Shown: positions 8,745 through 18,887, counted from the first letter of the stretch. The stretch: 64,000 nt of DNA from Apibacter adventoris (GCF_002964975.1 NZ_PSZM01000045.1:1-64000); one strand, 5' to 3'. Notes: generated by a model not told the origin, from the letters alone. Numbers and translations are program-made.

Positions 8745-9269
8745 TTAAAAATCTAAATTACTCCAATCTTTTTCTCCTTCAATTTTATCAGTTATATTTC
8801 CTTTTTCATCAATGAGGAAAGTAGTGGGAAAAACTGTAGGTAAAAGCGAGGTTTCTATAGGACTATTTGCATCATAAACAGGAAAAGTATAAGAATTCTC
8901 TTGTAAAAACCGTAGTACATTTTCTTTTGGTTCTTTCATATAAATTAAAACAAACTGATATTTTTTTCCTTTTTCATTATATAGTTTCTGAATCTGCGGC
9001 ATTTCCTTTACACATATGGGACACCAGGTACCCCAAAAATGCAGGAATATCTTTTTTCCTTTAAATGCCCTAAGATTGATATCTGAAGTATTGATTCCTT
9101 TTAAATCTATATCATATTGTTTTTCTGATAATGTTTTAGGTATAAAATATTCACTTTGAGCATCGTTGGATTGTATTTTTTCTAATAATTTCCTGAATGG
9201 AGTAAATAACACGGCTAAAATAATAATTATTAAGGTGAAATTTAATATATAAACCGGTCTTACTTTCAT
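8745..9269 (-). CDS. TlpA/ResA-type thioredoxin-like protein, membrane-anchored
   Basis: Periplasm-facing thioredoxin-fold protein of 174 residues with an N-terminal membrane anchor (about 7-24) and the redox motif WCPIC (Cys83, Cys86). The cis-Pro region is FPTTFLID. Such proteins reduce disulfides or supply reductant for cytochrome maturation; the partner here is unknown. It lies 7 bp after another thioredoxin-fold gene in a leftward cluster with a cupin and aroC. The C-terminus is short after the last strand. Confidence 0.85.
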   Translation of the reverse strand: MKVRPVYILNFTLIIIILAVLFTPFRKLLEKIQSNDAQSEYFIPKTLSEKQYDIDLKGINTSDINLRAFKGKKIFLHFWGTWCPICVKEMPQIQKLYNEKGKKYQFVLIYMKEPKENVLRFLQENSYTFPVYDANSPIETSLLPTVFPTTFLIDEKGNITDKIEGEKDWSNLDF

Positions 9270-9276
9270 ACCATTT

Positions 9277-9888
9277 TTAACTTTTAACTATAAGACGCGT
9301 CAATTCTTTGGATATAGTATGACCTTTATCTTGATTATAAAAGTTTTGGACATCTATAGCAAAATCATCATGGGAATAATGTTGCGGATCGGATTTATAT
9401 TTTTGGAGAAAGGGGGTACATGGTTGCGGGCGAGGCCCCCAATGGGCAATTTCCTGAAAAGTTTCTGCATTTATAAGGATAACAATAGGAATTGCTTTTC
9501 CTCCGTTTGTAAGATATTGGTTTATAAGCCTTTCATTTTCATCTCTAAAGACTAACCTTATATCTAATTTATCTGTACACCTAACCATTTTATTGATAAC
9601 AGGTACAATTTGACTTGCATCTCCACACCAACCTTCGGATATAACCAGTATATTTATTTTATAGGAAAGGCAAGCCAATTGCTTAGTTACAGATTCTTCC
9701 AATATCAAAGTTTTATCATTTCTATGAATTCGGCTAAGATTCAGACGCGTATATTCTGCTAATTTTTTAATATTTTCATCAGAAGAATGGATTTCTTGTT
9801 TTTCCTGCAGGGTTATTATTTCTTTATATTTTTCATAAGAAACTCCCTTATTCCAAAAATATCGTAAATCTATTGACGGTTCCATCAT
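9277..9888 (-). CDS. Thioredoxin-family protein with WCGDAS motif
   Basis: Cytosolic thioredoxin-like protein of 203 residues without a signal peptide. The active-site region is EGWCGDAS (Cys88), so only the first cysteine of a CxxC pair is present. This is usual for the thioredoxin_9 group of Bacteroidota and Firmicutes. Later PIVILINAE fits the cis-Pro strand. Role unknown; possibly thiol binding rather than disulfide exchange. Clustered with the membrane TlpA-like gene. Confidence 0.75.
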   Translation of the reverse strand: MMEPSIDLRYFWNKGVSYEKYKEIITLQEKQEIHSSDENIKKLAEYTRLNLSRIHRNDKTLILEESVTKQLACLSYKINILVISEGWCGDASQIVPVINKMVRCTDKLDIRLVFRDENERLINQYLTNGGKAIPIVILINAETFQEIAHWGPRPQPCTPFLQKYKSDPQHYSHDDFAIDVQNFYNQDKGHTISKELTRLIVKS

Positions 9889-9905
9889 TTATAAATGTAA
9901 TCTTT

Positions 9906-10358
9906 TTAAGGTTTTTCATTAGTTGCCACCACAAATATAATCAAGGGCTCATCTCCTGTATTTATGATGGAATGATAATTACCTATACCCTGAATAGCTG
10001 TAATATTGCCTTTTTGTAACTCTACTTCTTTTATTATTTCATTTTCTCCTCTCCTTTCGGTATATTTTCCTTTTCCATTTACAATGACATATAATTCTTG
10101 TTCTTTTTTACTTCCATGATCATGAAAACCTCCTTCATCTCCTTTATTTAGAAGTACCATATATTGTGCGAAACGATTATTTACCAATTCACCTGATTGT
10201 ATGGTAGAAATCATATATACTACTCCTTTTCCATTGTACATAGATTCTCTTTTTATGATTTCACAAACTCCATTTTCTTGTTTTCCGAAAGGATAAAATT
10301 TTAAGTCTACATAAGGAGAAATTTTTTTAAGTATTTCAACTTGTTCGTTTGTTTCCAT
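9906..10358 (-). CDS. Cupin-domain protein
   Basis: Single-domain cupin of 150 residues. Seen: motif 1 around residues 75-95 (GDEGGFHDHGSKKEQELYVI, with metal-binding His and Glu) and motif 2 near 120-135 (GIGNYHSIINTGDEPL). Likely a small metal-binding enzyme or sensor; substrate not inferable. It lies between the thioredoxin-like gene and aroC on the same strand. Confidence 0.8.
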   Translation of the reverse strand: METNEQVEILKKISPYVDLKFYPFGKQENGVCEIIKRESMYNGKGVVYMISTIQSGELVNNRFAQYMVLLNKGDEGGFHDHGSKKEQELYVIVNGKGKYTERRGENEIIKEVELQKGNITAIQGIGNYHSIINTGDEPLIIFVVATNEKP

Positions 10359-10376
10359 AGTATTTTTTTATGTGAT

Positions 10377-11438
10377 TTATATTTTTCTTAGTTTATTGAG
10401 TAATGAAAAATCTGCTATGACCATTGCTGCTAAAGCTTCTACAATAGGAACAGCACGTGGAACTACACAGGGATCGTGCCTACCTTTCCCTTGTATTTCT
10501 GCTTTGTTTCCGTTCTCATCTATGGTATCCTGTTTTTTCATGATTGTAGCTACCGGTTTGAAAGCTACTCTACATATAATATCCATACCGTTGGATATTC
10601 CTCCCTGAATACCTCCTGAATGATTGGTAAGCGTTTTTCCGCCTTCTGCAAAAATATCATTATGTAATGAACCCGTTAGTCGGGTTCCTTTAAAACCACT
10701 ACCTATTTCAAATCCTTTGGCGGCATTTATACTCATCATTGCTTGCGCTAAACGTGATGATAATTTGTCAAAAATGGGTTCGCCCAATCCTACCGGAACA
10801 TTTTTTATTACACAGGTAATAATACCTCCTATTGTGTCTCCGTTTTTTTTAATCTGAGTTATTTTTTCTATCATTTTTTCGGCTACTTCTTCATCTGGAC
10901 ACCTTACAATGTTATTTTCTGTAAGAGAAAGGTCTAAATCATATATGTCTTTTTTTGTTTCTATATCTCCTACGGATGAAACAAAGGCCTGAAAAGTAAT
11001 ATCTGGAAGCAACTGTTTACACAAGGCCCCAACCACTACCCAATTAGCGGTTTCTCTGGCTGAGGTTCTCCCTCCTCCTCTATGATCTCTGATTCCATAT
11101 TTTGAAAAATAGGTATAATCTGCGTGAGAAGGTCTGAATACCTGTAAATTATGCTCGTAATCTTTAGATTTTTGATTGGTATTTTTAATAATATACCCTA
11201 TGGATTGACCTGTCGTCTTTCCTTCAAATATGCCGGAAAGAAATTCTACTTTATCTTCTTCTTTTCTTTGTGTTACAATTTTGGACTGACCGGGTTTCCT
11301 ACGATCCAATTCTTTTTGTATCTGGTCAAAATTAACTGTAAGTCCTGCAGGAAATCCGTCTATAATTCCCCCCATAGCAATACCATGGCTTTCTCCAAAA
11401 GTAGTTATTTTTATAACTTTTCCAAATTCGTTGAACAT
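10377..11438 (-). CDS. aroC: Chorismate synthase
   Basis: Chorismate synthase of 353 residues, the usual length. It converts 5-enolpyruvylshikimate 3-phosphate to chorismate with reduced FMN in the cytosol. Seen: FGESHG near 14-19, RPSHADYTY, and [13 protein letters not shown]. The shikimate pathway is represented again at 25715-26794 by the DAHP synthase/chorismate mutase fusion. Confidence 0.97.
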   Translation of the reverse strand: MFNEFGKVIKITTFGESHGIAMGGIIDGFPAGLTVNFDQIQKELDRRKPGQSKIVTQRKEEDKVEFLSGIFEGKTTGQSIGYIIKNTNQKSKDYEHNLQVFRPSHADYTYFSKYGIRDHRGGGRTSARETANWVVVGALCKQLLPDITFQAFVSSVGDIETKKDIYDLDLSLTENNIVRCPDEEVAEKMIEKITQIKKNGDTIGGIITCVIKNVPVGLGEPIFDKLSSRLAQAMMSINAAKGFEIGSGFKGTRLTGSLHNDIFAEGGKTLTNHSGGIQGGISNGMDIICRVAFKPVATIMKKQDTIDENGNKAEIQGKGRHDPCVVPRAVPIVEALAAMVIADFSLLNKLRKI

Positions 11439-11513
11439 ATAGCAAATTTAGGAAATAATATGCACTTTTTTTATTTCTATTTTTTTATTTTCTGAATTGA
11501 AAACACAATTTTT

Positions 11514-13025
11514 TTAATAATATTTTAGTTCTATTATAGATATTCCATATTTTGCTCCCTCTTGTTCTGATAGTTTTAAAAAGCTTATCCTTTTATGTTT
11601 TCCTCGTTTTGTTTCTAATACTTTCCTTTCATTTTTTGATTTTATATCTTTTTCTTCCCCTTTATGTTTATAGCATACTATTTCTGTTATAATATCTTTT
11701 GCTTCATTAAATGTATAGTCACATTGCAGTTCTTTATTTGTAAGATTCCCTGTATTTATATTATCTTCATCATAAAAGTATTCGATTGGTTGAACTTCAT
11801 TGCCATCATCATCTTTATAATACTCCTTAACCATGTTATTATTGTAATCGTAGTTATAATAGATGGTACTATTGTAGTAGTTATTTTGATAGATTTCTTT
11901 TTTATTAATGTTTTGGTTTATATCATAATAATAATAACTTTCATCGGTCGTACCTTTTTCATAATTTAATTTTACTGTTTTTATTGGAAGACCATTTTTA
12001 TTATAATAAAAATAAGTATCATAATTCTGATCTATATTTTGTACTAAAAAATTATTATAAAAGAGATTTTCATATATAGATTTGTTTATCATACAGTCAT
12101 GTTTAAAGGTAGAAATTCCATTTCTATTAAATTCTGTAATTTCACATTTACCATTGCCTAATGTGTCTTGTTTTATATTTTTTATACTTTTTAAATAAGT
12201 TTTATCAAAAAGTGTAGTACTTGTTGTTTCTATCGGTATAATATGACTATATGAAGGGATATTTAGATTTTTATATTCGTTACTATTCTCATAAAGTGAT
12301 ATCATATTTACATTATCTTCTTCCAATTCATTTAATTGTATTAAGTTGTTATCCACAACAGGCTCATACCAATTTTGAGCAAAAAAATAATCCTGATCAC
12401 TTTTATCTGAAAACTTATACCCATACCGAGCATATATTTCTTTTTTCATAATATTCAGCTCTTTTGGTTTCTTATTTTTTAAATCTTCAACTCCTATACG
12501 TGTGATAGAAGTTTGTGGATACTTACCAGGTATTTCTTCAGGGATTATATCTTCTTGACTATCATTCAGTCTACATGTAGATACTGTATTATTTTTATTT
12601 GGAGTACAAACCATTATATTGATTGGTGGTTGTTCTTTATCGTAATTTACCCCTTTTTCTTTAAGGTAAACAAAAGAAATTTTTAACTGATCAGAAATTA
12701 ATTTTCCATCTTCGATCACTAAATTTGTTAATTTTTCTACTTTACGATGGAGGTCTCCTCCTTTTTTACTATTAAAATCCATTACAACATACTCACTTAT
12801 TCCTTGAGCGTAAGTTTTTCCCTCCAAGTTCATAATTTTAATAAAATGACTGCGGGTTCCGTTTTTAAAGAGAAAAACTGTATTTACTTTCTTAGCATTA
12901 TCTCCAACATTTTCATCTATTAATGAGGCATCGATCTCTTTCCCTGATTTATTATATATTTTCTTAGTTTGTGCAAAAGCAATTGCCTGAAATGTTATTA
13001 TTATAAATAAAAAAAAATTTCTCAT
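11514..13025 (-). CDS. Secreted YARHG-domain protein
   Basis: Exported protein of 503 residues with a signal peptide (MRNFFLFIIITFQAIAFAQ) and, in the centre, a YARHG domain (NIMKKEIYARYGYKFSDK, then DYFFAQNWYEP), an extracellular domain of unknown role. The C-terminal third is rich in Asn and Tyr and looks like repeated short beta units (YYYNKNGLP, YYYDINQN, YYNYDYNNN), similar to toxin_MORN-like repeats. The start at 13025 was chosen because it places the signal peptide at the N-terminus; the upstream ATG at 13046 adds seven residues. Confidence 0.8.
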   Translation of the reverse strand: MRNFFLFIIITFQAIAFAQTKKIYNKSGKEIDASLIDENVGDNAKKVNTVFLFKNGTRSHFIKIMNLEGKTYAQGISEYVVMDFNSKKGGDLHRKVEKLTNLVIEDGKLISDQLKISFVYLKEKGVNYDKEQPPINIMVCTPNKNNTVSTCRLNDSQEDIIPEEIPGKYPQTSITRIGVEDLKNKKPKELNIMKKEIYARYGYKFSDKSDQDYFFAQNWYEPVVDNNLIQLNELEEDNVNMISLYENSNEYKNLNIPSYSHIIPIETTSTTLFDKTYLKSIKNIKQDTLGNGKCEITEFNRNGISTFKHDCMINKSIYENLFYNNFLVQNIDQNYDTYFYYNKNGLPIKTVKLNYEKGTTDESYYYYDINQNINKKEIYQNNYYNSTIYYNYDYNNNMVKEYYKDDDGNEVQPIEYFYDEDNINTGNLTNKELQCDYTFNEAKDIITEIVCYKHKGEEKDIKSKNERKVLETKRGKHKRISFLKLSEQEGAKYGISIIELKYY

Positions 13026-13140
13026 AATGTGTTCTTTACTACACAAAAATAATTAAAATGATCTTATCCTAAAATTTTTTTTACACTTTATATGTTTTTG
13101 AACCACAAACAAGGTTTTTTATATTGTTTTTACTATAAAA

Positions 13141-13175
13141 AAGAACTATTTAATTATAAAAATTAAATAGTTCTT
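13141..13175 (-). terminator. Hairpin terminator after the glycerate kinase gene
   Basis: A perfect 15-bp inverted repeat (arms AAGAACTATTTAATT) with a 5-nt loop, followed on the minus strand by a T-rich run. It ends the leftward glycerate kinase transcript and separates it from the YARHG gene. Confidence 0.8.
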
Positions 13176-13230
13176 CACACATAAATTAAGAATTAAAAAA
13201 ATATAATTAAAAATAAGTTAAATTAACTTA

Positions 13231-14550
13231 TTATTTTTTTATCAAAACTATTATAAGATCCATTACATTGGTTAAGGTAGAACCGGTAATGTAATGTCCT
13301 CCTACTTGTTGAAAAAAATGATAAGAATCGAATTTATTTATAAATAAATTGATATCTAATCCTTTATTTTTTGCATCTTTTATTGTATCTGCAGTGACTA
13401 TAGCTCCGGCTGCATTGGTAGGCCCATCATTGCCGTCGGTTCCTGCTGAAAGAATTACAATTCCTTTTTTTCCAGAAAGTAAATGAGCTGCACATAATGC
13501 TAAATGTTGATTTCTTCCGCCCAATCCTTTTCCTTCCACTTTTACCGTAGTTTCTCCTCCGTACAATAAACAGATACTTTCCCCTATATTTAATTGCTTT
13601 TGTTCTGTTAATGATCTTTCAACTATTTTTTTTGCTACTATACAAGCATCCCCCTCTAATCTTGATGTTATAATTATGGAATTTATTTCTAAATCATTAG
13701 CTTTTTTTTGAGCATATTCCAAGGCTATTGAATTACTGCCTATAATAAAATTATGCACTTTATCGAAAATTTTATCTTTAATTTTCGGTGTTTCGGAAAT
13801 ATTTCCTTTTACTCCTTTTTCTATATATTTTTTTAGATTTTCTGGTATTTTATCTTCTAAATTATATTTTGAAATAATATTTTTTACATCTAGAAAAGTT
13901 GATTGATCAAAGGTTGTAGGTCCTGAAGCTATAACATCCAAGTCATCACCTACAACATCTGACAATATAAGACTTGCCGTTTGTGCGGGATATATTTCTT
14001 TAGCCAACTGACCTCCTTTTACTTTTGATACATGCTTACGAACGGCATTCATTTCGTTTATGTTAGCCCCACTTTTTAGAAGAATTTCATTTAATTTTAT
14101 AATGTCTTCAGGCAAAACTTCATTTGGGAAGTCAGTTAATAAAGAAGATGCCCCTCCGGAAAAAAGGCAAATTACCAAATCTCTTTTTTCCGCTTTTTTA
14201 GCCAGAGTAATGATGTCTTGGGTTGCTTTAAATCCTTGTTTATCAGGAATAGGATGACCTGCTTCGGTAACGTTTATATAGGTAAGTGAACAAGCTTGTC
14301 CATATTTTACTATAATATGACCTGCAGTAATATGGTTTCCCAGGATTGTTTCCAGTTCTTTCCCCATCAAAGCACTAGCTTTTCCTGCTCCCACAACATA
14401 GATATTATCAATCTGCAATAGGGAATAGCGCATATTCGCAATATGTAAAATATCTTTTTCAAGCTTTACATTTTCACGAACTAACTTATCCGGTAGAACA
14501 CTTTCTACTCCTGCTTTAAAAATATTTTTAACTATCTGTATAGAATTCAT
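13231..14550 (-). CDS. gckA: Glycerate 2-kinase (DUF4147/MOFRL family)
   Basis: Glycerate 2-kinase of 439 residues. It phosphorylates D-glycerate with ATP to 2-phosphoglycerate in the cytosol. Seen: the N-terminal DUF4147 domain with GAGKAS near 56-61 and CLFSGGASSLL, and the C-terminal MOFRL domain with GGRNQHLAL and SAGTDGNDGPTNAAGA. Monocistronic as far as I can see, closed by the hairpin at 13141-13175. Confidence 0.93.
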   Translation of the reverse strand: MNSIQIVKNIFKAGVESVLPDKLVRENVKLEKDILHIANMRYSLLQIDNIYVVGAGKASALMGKELETILGNHITAGHIIVKYGQACSLTYINVTEAGHPIPDKQGFKATQDIITLAKKAEKRDLVICLFSGGASSLLTDFPNEVLPEDIIKLNEILLKSGANINEMNAVRKHVSKVKGGQLAKEIYPAQTASLILSDVVGDDLDVIASGPTTFDQSTFLDVKNIISKYNLEDKIPENLKKYIEKGVKGNISETPKIKDKIFDKVHNFIIGSNSIALEYAQKKANDLEINSIIITSRLEGDACIVAKKIVERSLTEQKQLNIGESICLLYGGETTVKVEGKGLGGRNQHLALCAAHLLSGKKGIVILSAGTDGNDGPTNAAGAIVTADTIKDAKNKGLDINLFINKFDSYHFFQQVGGHYITGSTLTNVMDLIIVLIKK

Positions 14551-14624
14551 TGTTTTACATCTTCAAAAGTTATAAAAGAGAACACTCTTATAAATCTTAA
14601 ACTCGAAGGTGCTTTATTACTTTT

Positions 14625-14807
14625 TTAGTAAATTTTAGTAATATTTTGGATATTTATTCTTTTTTTGAAAACAATCATTAAAATTGAAAACATTAATATT
14701 TCTAAAACAGAAATAAATGCATCTAACTTTAGAATGTTTGAAAGAATTCCAATTAATATAACAGTAAATAATACAGACAGTAAAGGTGTAAACGTAAACG
14801 CACACAT
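14625..14807 (-). CDS. Small two-helix membrane protein, hypothetical
   Basis: Predicted 60-residue protein with two hydrophobic segments (about 7-25 and 32-47) and a basic C-terminus (KKRINIQ). Family not recognised. It has an ATG start and lies alone between the glycerate kinase and permease genes on the same strand. It may be a genuine small membrane protein, but there is no independent support beyond composition. Confidence 0.45.
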   Translation of the reverse strand: MCAFTFTPLLSVLFTVILIGILSNILKLDAFISVLEILMFSILMIVFKKRINIQNITKIY

Positions 14808-14978
14808 AAATAATTAGTATTTTATTTTTATAGTTTTGTAAAAGTTTCCCAAAATTAAATACTATTATCGTTTTTAAATCATTTTATTATATGACTTTTA
14901 GCATATATTTAATATATCAGAAATAATATGATCTAATTGGCTTATTTTAAATAATGCGATTATAGTTTATAAAAAAAA

Positions 14979-16172
14979 TTAAAAATTCAATTTCCTAGAT
15001 GAAAAAAATGAAATTAAAACACCAATAAATAAAACAGTACTTAATACTATAAGATAATTATAAATACTAAATTTTATAGGAAAAGCCATATAAGAATTAG
15101 CCATTACTAAGCCAAAATTAGCTTGTATCCAGGTAAGTATTGTTCCTAAAATTATTCCTAATATTACTCCTGAAATAGTTATAATTATTCCTATAGTAAA
15201 AAATAAACTTTTCAGCCCCTTTATGCTATATCCTAATGAGATTAAAGCTTTTGACTGATGTTTCTTATCTAAAATAATTATAATAATAGCTCCAGCCAAG
15301 TTAAAAGATGCAATTATAATAACTAATATAAAAATCATATAAATAAACAACTGTTCTATTTTCATCATTTTTAAGAATGGAGCATCTTGCTCTTGCCTTG
15401 TTAAAACCTGATATTCATCGCCTAATTCTGATTTTATTTGTAATTGAGTAGAGGCTATATGTTTATTTTTTAATTTAATTTCTATAGAAAAAGCACTCTC
15501 TATCGGTAAATTTAATAATTTTTGAGCTGTACTTATAGGAACAAAAATGTAATTTTCATATTGATCATTTAATGCAAACACTCCTGTCATATAGACATTA
15601 CATTTCTCAAAAGCATTATCTATAGTTAAAAGCCCTTTTCCGGGTTTAGGCATATATAATGAGACTAATGAAGTACTGTCTAAAGGAATTCCTAAACGAT
15701 AGGCAAGTGCATTTCCAAATGCTGCTTCTTTAGAGATATTCTTGATTTGAGAAGTTGTCGGAAATTTTCCTACTTGAAAACAAGTATCTATTTTAACTAC
15801 CTTAAGAAAATTCTCATCCACTCCTTTTAAAAAAGCTATTTCATCTTTATCATCGTACATTACATATACTTTCTCTTCTATAACTTTGGTATAAGCTTCT
15901 ATATTTTCATTGGCAGATAAAACCTTTTCAACTTTATTTAAATTCCGTATGTTCTTACCTGAAACAGGTAAAATTTTCAAATCAGGATTTATATCACTAA
16001 ATAACTTAATATTAAAGCCTTCCAAACCACTGAAAACTGAAAGTATTACAAACATGGCACAAGTAGCTATAGCTATGGCTACCAAAGAAGTGTACATAAT
16101 AATACTGACAGCCTGAGTACTCTTTTTAGATATAAAATATCTGAATGCTATATACCAAGATAAATTTTTCAC
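14979..16172 (-). CDS. FtsX-like ABC permease (LolC/LolE type)
   Basis: Inner-membrane ABC transporter permease of 397 residues, probably of the LolCDE lipoprotein-release system. Seen: one membrane segment near 23-48 (after a WYIAFRYF start typical of LolC/E), a large periplasmic part, then three membrane segments from about 275 to the end. The ATPase partner is not in the neighbourhood, as is common in Flavobacteriia. It starts with GTG, 3 bp after rbfA, so the two are probably co-transcribed. Confidence 0.88.
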   Translation of the reverse strand: MKNLSWYIAFRYFISKKSTQAVSIIMYTSLVAIAIATCAMFVILSVFSGLEGFNIKLFSDINPDLKILPVSGKNIRNLNKVEKVLSANENIEAYTKVIEEKVYVMYDDKDEIAFLKGVDENFLKVVKIDTCFQVGKFPTTSQIKNISKEAAFGNALAYRLGIPLDSTSLVSLYMPKPGKGLLTIDNAFEKCNVYMTGVFALNDQYENYIFVPISTAQKLLNLPIESAFSIEIKLKNKHIASTQLQIKSELGDEYQVLTRQEQDAPFLKMMKIEQLFIYMIFILVIIIASFNLAGAIIIIILDKKHQSKALISLGYSIKGLKSLFFTIGIIITISGVILGIILGTILTWIQANFGLVMANSYMAFPIKFSIYNYLIVLSTVLFIGVLISFFSSRKLNF

Positions 16173-16175
16173 TAA

Positions 16176-16538
16176 CTATCTTATAGGATTTTCATCTTCT
16201 CCTTTTAAGGCTTTTTCTATTTTTTCCACTTCATCTAAAGAGGTTTCTAAATAAAAGGATAATTGAGGAATTTGTCTTAATTGTTTTGAAAGTTTAATAC
16301 CTAAAATTTTTCTGATCTTAGGTTTTAAAATATTGATTTCATTTATCAATGGAGTTCTATATTCTTGTGGAAAGATACTTAAATATACTTTTGATATACT
16401 TAAATCTGCAGTAATTTTTACATCTGTTACCGTTATTAATATTCCTTTTCCCATTGCAGAAGACTGCCGTTGAAAAATTATAGATAATTCTTCCTGTAAT
16501 AATTGGTTAATTTTTTTTTGCCGATTATTTTCTATCAT
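16176..16538 (-). CDS. rbfA: Ribosome-binding factor A
   Basis: RbfA of 120 residues, the KH-fold factor needed for late 30S subunit maturation and 16S 5'-end processing. Seen: the N-terminal R-x-x-x-INQLLQEELS segment, VTDVKITADLSISKVYLSIF and the late IPQLSFYLE-S-DEVEKIE, which is the RbfA signature layout. Translationally close to the downstream LolC/E-type permease gene. Confidence 0.93.
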   Translation of the reverse strand: MIENNRQKKINQLLQEELSIIFQRQSSAMGKGILITVTDVKITADLSISKVYLSIFPQEYRTPLINEINILKPKIRKILGIKLSKQLRQIPQLSFYLETSLDEVEKIEKALKGEDENPIR

Positions 16539-16777
16539 TTTACAAATTTATGCAACTTTAACCAAAAATAATCATTTTATGAAAAAAATAGAGCTTTTAT
16601 GTATAACTCTGAAAAATATCAGATGATAAATAAATTTTTTTTTCTAAGATTTTAACCACTCTTTTTTATATACTCCTAAGAGATAATATTTATGAAAATA
16701 AAACATAAAATTCTACTTGTTGTTCTTCTTCCTTTTGAAATCAATTCTTATATTAGTAGAAAATTAGGCTAAAATAT

Positions 16778-17653
16778 ATGAATATCTATCAAATTAATAC
16801 CGGAGAGGAAGCAAAGAAATTTATTAACTCTTTAACACTGGAAAAATTAATGGACAAATTGCTTAATTTGTTTTATGAATTAGGTATTAAAATCATTACC
16901 TGTATTATTATTTACTATGTGGGCAAATTTATTATCAGGTGGATAGAAAAATTTGTAAACAGAATTTTAGAAAAGGAAAAAATAGATAACTCTTTAAAAT
17001 CTTTTTTAAGTAATCTGGTAAATATAACTCTGACTATTCTTTTAATTATGTCTATTATTGGAGTATTGGGTATACAAACTACTTCTTTTGCCGCATTGAT
17101 TGCTTCAGCCGGACTAGCTATAGGTATGGCCATGAAAGATAATTTGGGAAACTTTGCAGGAGGTGTAATGATTTTATTTAATAAATCTATAAAAATAGGA
17201 GATTATATTTCTGCACAAAACCAAGAAGGAACTGTAAAATCTATTGGGATTTTATATACAATTTTAACGACTTCTGATAATAAAACTATCTATATACCTA
17301 ATGGCCCGTTATCAACAGGTAATCTTTTAAATTACTCCACACAGAAACAAAGAAGAGTAGATATTACTATAGGAGTTGATTATGGAACTCCTCTTACAAA
17401 AGTTAAAGAAATTCTTATTCATATCATAAATTCTAATTCTTCTGTTTTAAGAGACCCTGAACCCTTTATAGGACTAATAAAACTTAATGATAGTTCAATT
17501 GATTTTGTTATTAGAGTTTGGACAGAATCTAAAGATTATTGGAATGTCTACTTTTATTTAAATGAAAAAATTTATGAGAAGTTTACTGAAGAAAAAATCA
17601 ATATTCCTTTCCCTCAAATGACCATTCACATGGCTAATGACGATTCTAAATAA
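16778..17653 (+). CDS. Small-conductance mechanosensitive channel (MscS family)
   Basis: MscS-type channel of 291 residues. Seen: membrane segments near 30-52 and 72-92, the pore helix rich in Gly and Ala (about 100-125, ASAGLAIGMAMKDNLGNFAGG), the beta domain with GDYI and NKTIYIPNG, and a C-terminal alpha/beta domain. It releases osmolytes on hypo-osmotic shock. The length matches E. coli MscS (286). Monocistronic. Confidence 0.93.
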   Translation: MNIYQINTGEEAKKFINSLTLEKLMDKLLNLFYELGIKIITCIIIYYVGKFIIRWIEKFVNRILEKEKIDNSLKSFLSNLVNITLTILLIMSIIGVLGIQTTSFAALIASAGLAIGMAMKDNLGNFAGGVMILFNKSIKIGDYISAQNQEGTVKSIGILYTILTTSDNKTIYIPNGPLSTGNLLNYSTQKQRRVDITIGVDYGTPLTKVKEILIHIINSNSSVLRDPEPFIGLIKLNDSSIDFVIRVWTESKDYWNVYFYLNEKIYEKFTEEKINIPFPQMTIHMANDDSK

Positions 17654-17701
17654 TAAAATATTTTATTATAGTTAGGTAATTATTCAAAATAATCTATTTT
17701 G

Positions 17702-17735
17702 TTTTGATTATTTTAATTTAAATGTAATATATTTG
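17702..17735 (+). promoter_or_regulatory. Bacteroidota promoter of the first marR gene
   Basis: -33 element TTTTG at 17702-17706 and -7 element TATATTTG at 17728-17735, separated by 21 bp. The -7 element overlaps the first of two direct repeats TTTGCACTA (at 17732 and about 17749), which could be part of an operator. Confidence 0.6.
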
Positions 17736-17779
17736 CACTATCAAATTTTGCACTAACATGCAATTGAATTAATTTTTTC

Positions 17780-18259
17780 ATGATAAAATCCGACAGAGAA
17801 TCATCGATCTCCTATCAGATCAGTTATACTGAAAATTTATTACGAAATGTATTGAATGCTCGATTAAATGAATTTAATGTAGATATTACTCCTGAACAGT
17901 TTTTAATCTTAGACCTATTAATAGAAGAAAATAAAGAAATATCAATGCAATGGATTTCAAAAAAAATTCACAGGGATAATTCTTCTATTACCCGCTCTAT
18001 TGATTGCTTAGAGAAAAAAAATTATGTATCAAGAATCAATGCTTTAAAAGATCGAAGAAAAAAAATTATTATTATCACTGAAAAAGGAAAAGAAATTTAT
18101 ATAGAAGCTAAAAAAGTAGCTAAACAGCATATTGAAATAACTACAACCAGATTAACGAACCATCAAATTGAGGAATTATTAAAAAGTTTAAAAATTATTC
18201 AACAGAATTTAATTATTTATAAAAACGAAGATAAAATTACTCAAACTAAGTCTATTTAA
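17780..18259 (+). CDS. MarR-family regulator 1
   Basis: MarR-type winged-helix regulator of 159 residues. Seen: the recognition helix region (WISKKIHRDNSSITRSIDCLEKKNYV) and the wing DRRKKIIIITEKGKE. First of two MarR genes directly upstream of an RND efflux operon, so it probably controls that operon or itself. It has its own TAnnTTTG promoter. It is only distantly related to the next gene. Confidence 0.9.
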   Translation: MIKSDRESSISYQISYTENLLRNVLNARLNEFNVDITPEQFLILDLLIEENKEISMQWISKKIHRDNSSITRSIDCLEKKNYVSRINALKDRRKKIIIITEKGKEIYIEAKKVAKQHIEITTTRLTNHQIEELLKSLKIIQQNLIIYKNEDKITQTKSI

Positions 18260-18303
18260 AAAATAAATAATAAAAAAAATTTTTTTTTTATAAGTGTACT
18301 TAA

Positions 18304-18311
18304 TATATTTG
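18304..18311 (+). promoter_or_regulatory. -7 element upstream of the second marR gene
   Basis: TATATTTG (TAnnTTTG consensus) 20 bp ahead of the ATG at 18332, followed by GCACTTTCAA. It has the same TATATTTGCACT start as the promoter of the first marR gene, which hints at shared control of the two promoters. Confidence 0.55.
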
Positions 18312-18331
18312 CACTTTCAATTCAAAAACAG

Positions 18332-18865
18332 ATGGCAAATAATACGGTTGATAAAGATATTTTTTTTACCATTTCTGAAAATGATATAACAGGTTTTTTA
18401 CTATGGAAAGTAAATAACTACTGGCAACGTGAATTCAAAAAAAAATTTGAAAAACTAGAACTTACACACAGTCAATTATTTCTTTTATTTGGAATACTAC
18501 ATATGAACAGTCTTAATAAAGAAGTAACACAAAAAGATATCTCAGTAAAGGCGGGCATAGATCCTATGACCACTTCTACAGTATTAAGAACCCTTCAAAA
18601 AAAAGGATGGATAAATAGAAAATATAATAAAAAAGATTCTAGGACCAAGCTCATTTCTATAACACAAAACGGAAAACAAATTATTGAAGAAGCTAGTAAA
18701 ATTATTCATGAGTTTAACAATTCTTTTTTTAAACCTTTAGAAGATAAACAAAAATATTTTCAAAATGATTTAATTCTTTTATCAAAAGATGAGCTCAATG
18801 ATGAAGAAATTTCTAAGCTTCAAGTAAATAATAATTGCTGGAAAAATAATGAAAATAATAATTAA
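18332..18865 (+). CDS. MarR-family regulator 2
   Basis: MarR-type regulator of 177 residues. The winged helix is clear (QKDISVKAGIDPMTTSTVLRTLQKKGWI, then the wing DSRTKLISITQNGKQ). It lies 22 bp ahead of the membrane-fusion protein gene and is the likely local repressor of the efflux operon. The C-terminus ends in an Asn-rich tail. Confidence 0.9.
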   Translation: MANNTVDKDIFFTISENDITGFLLWKVNNYWQREFKKKFEKLELTHSQLFLLFGILHMNSLNKEVTQKDISVKAGIDPMTTSTVLRTLQKKGWINRKYNKKDSRTKLISITQNGKQIIEEASKIIHEFNNSFFKPLEDKQKYFQNDLILLSKDELNDEEISKLQVNNNCWKNNENNN

Positions 18866-18887
18866 AAAATAAATAATTAAGAGATAT

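Noticed and set aside
9319-9555. 78-codon plus-strand frame inside the thioredoxin-family gene
   Set aside because: Opposite strand of a recognised gene; composition without signal or motif.
10372-10857. Open frames on the plus strand across aroC
   Set aside because: They are antisense to a well conserved enzyme and show no domain.
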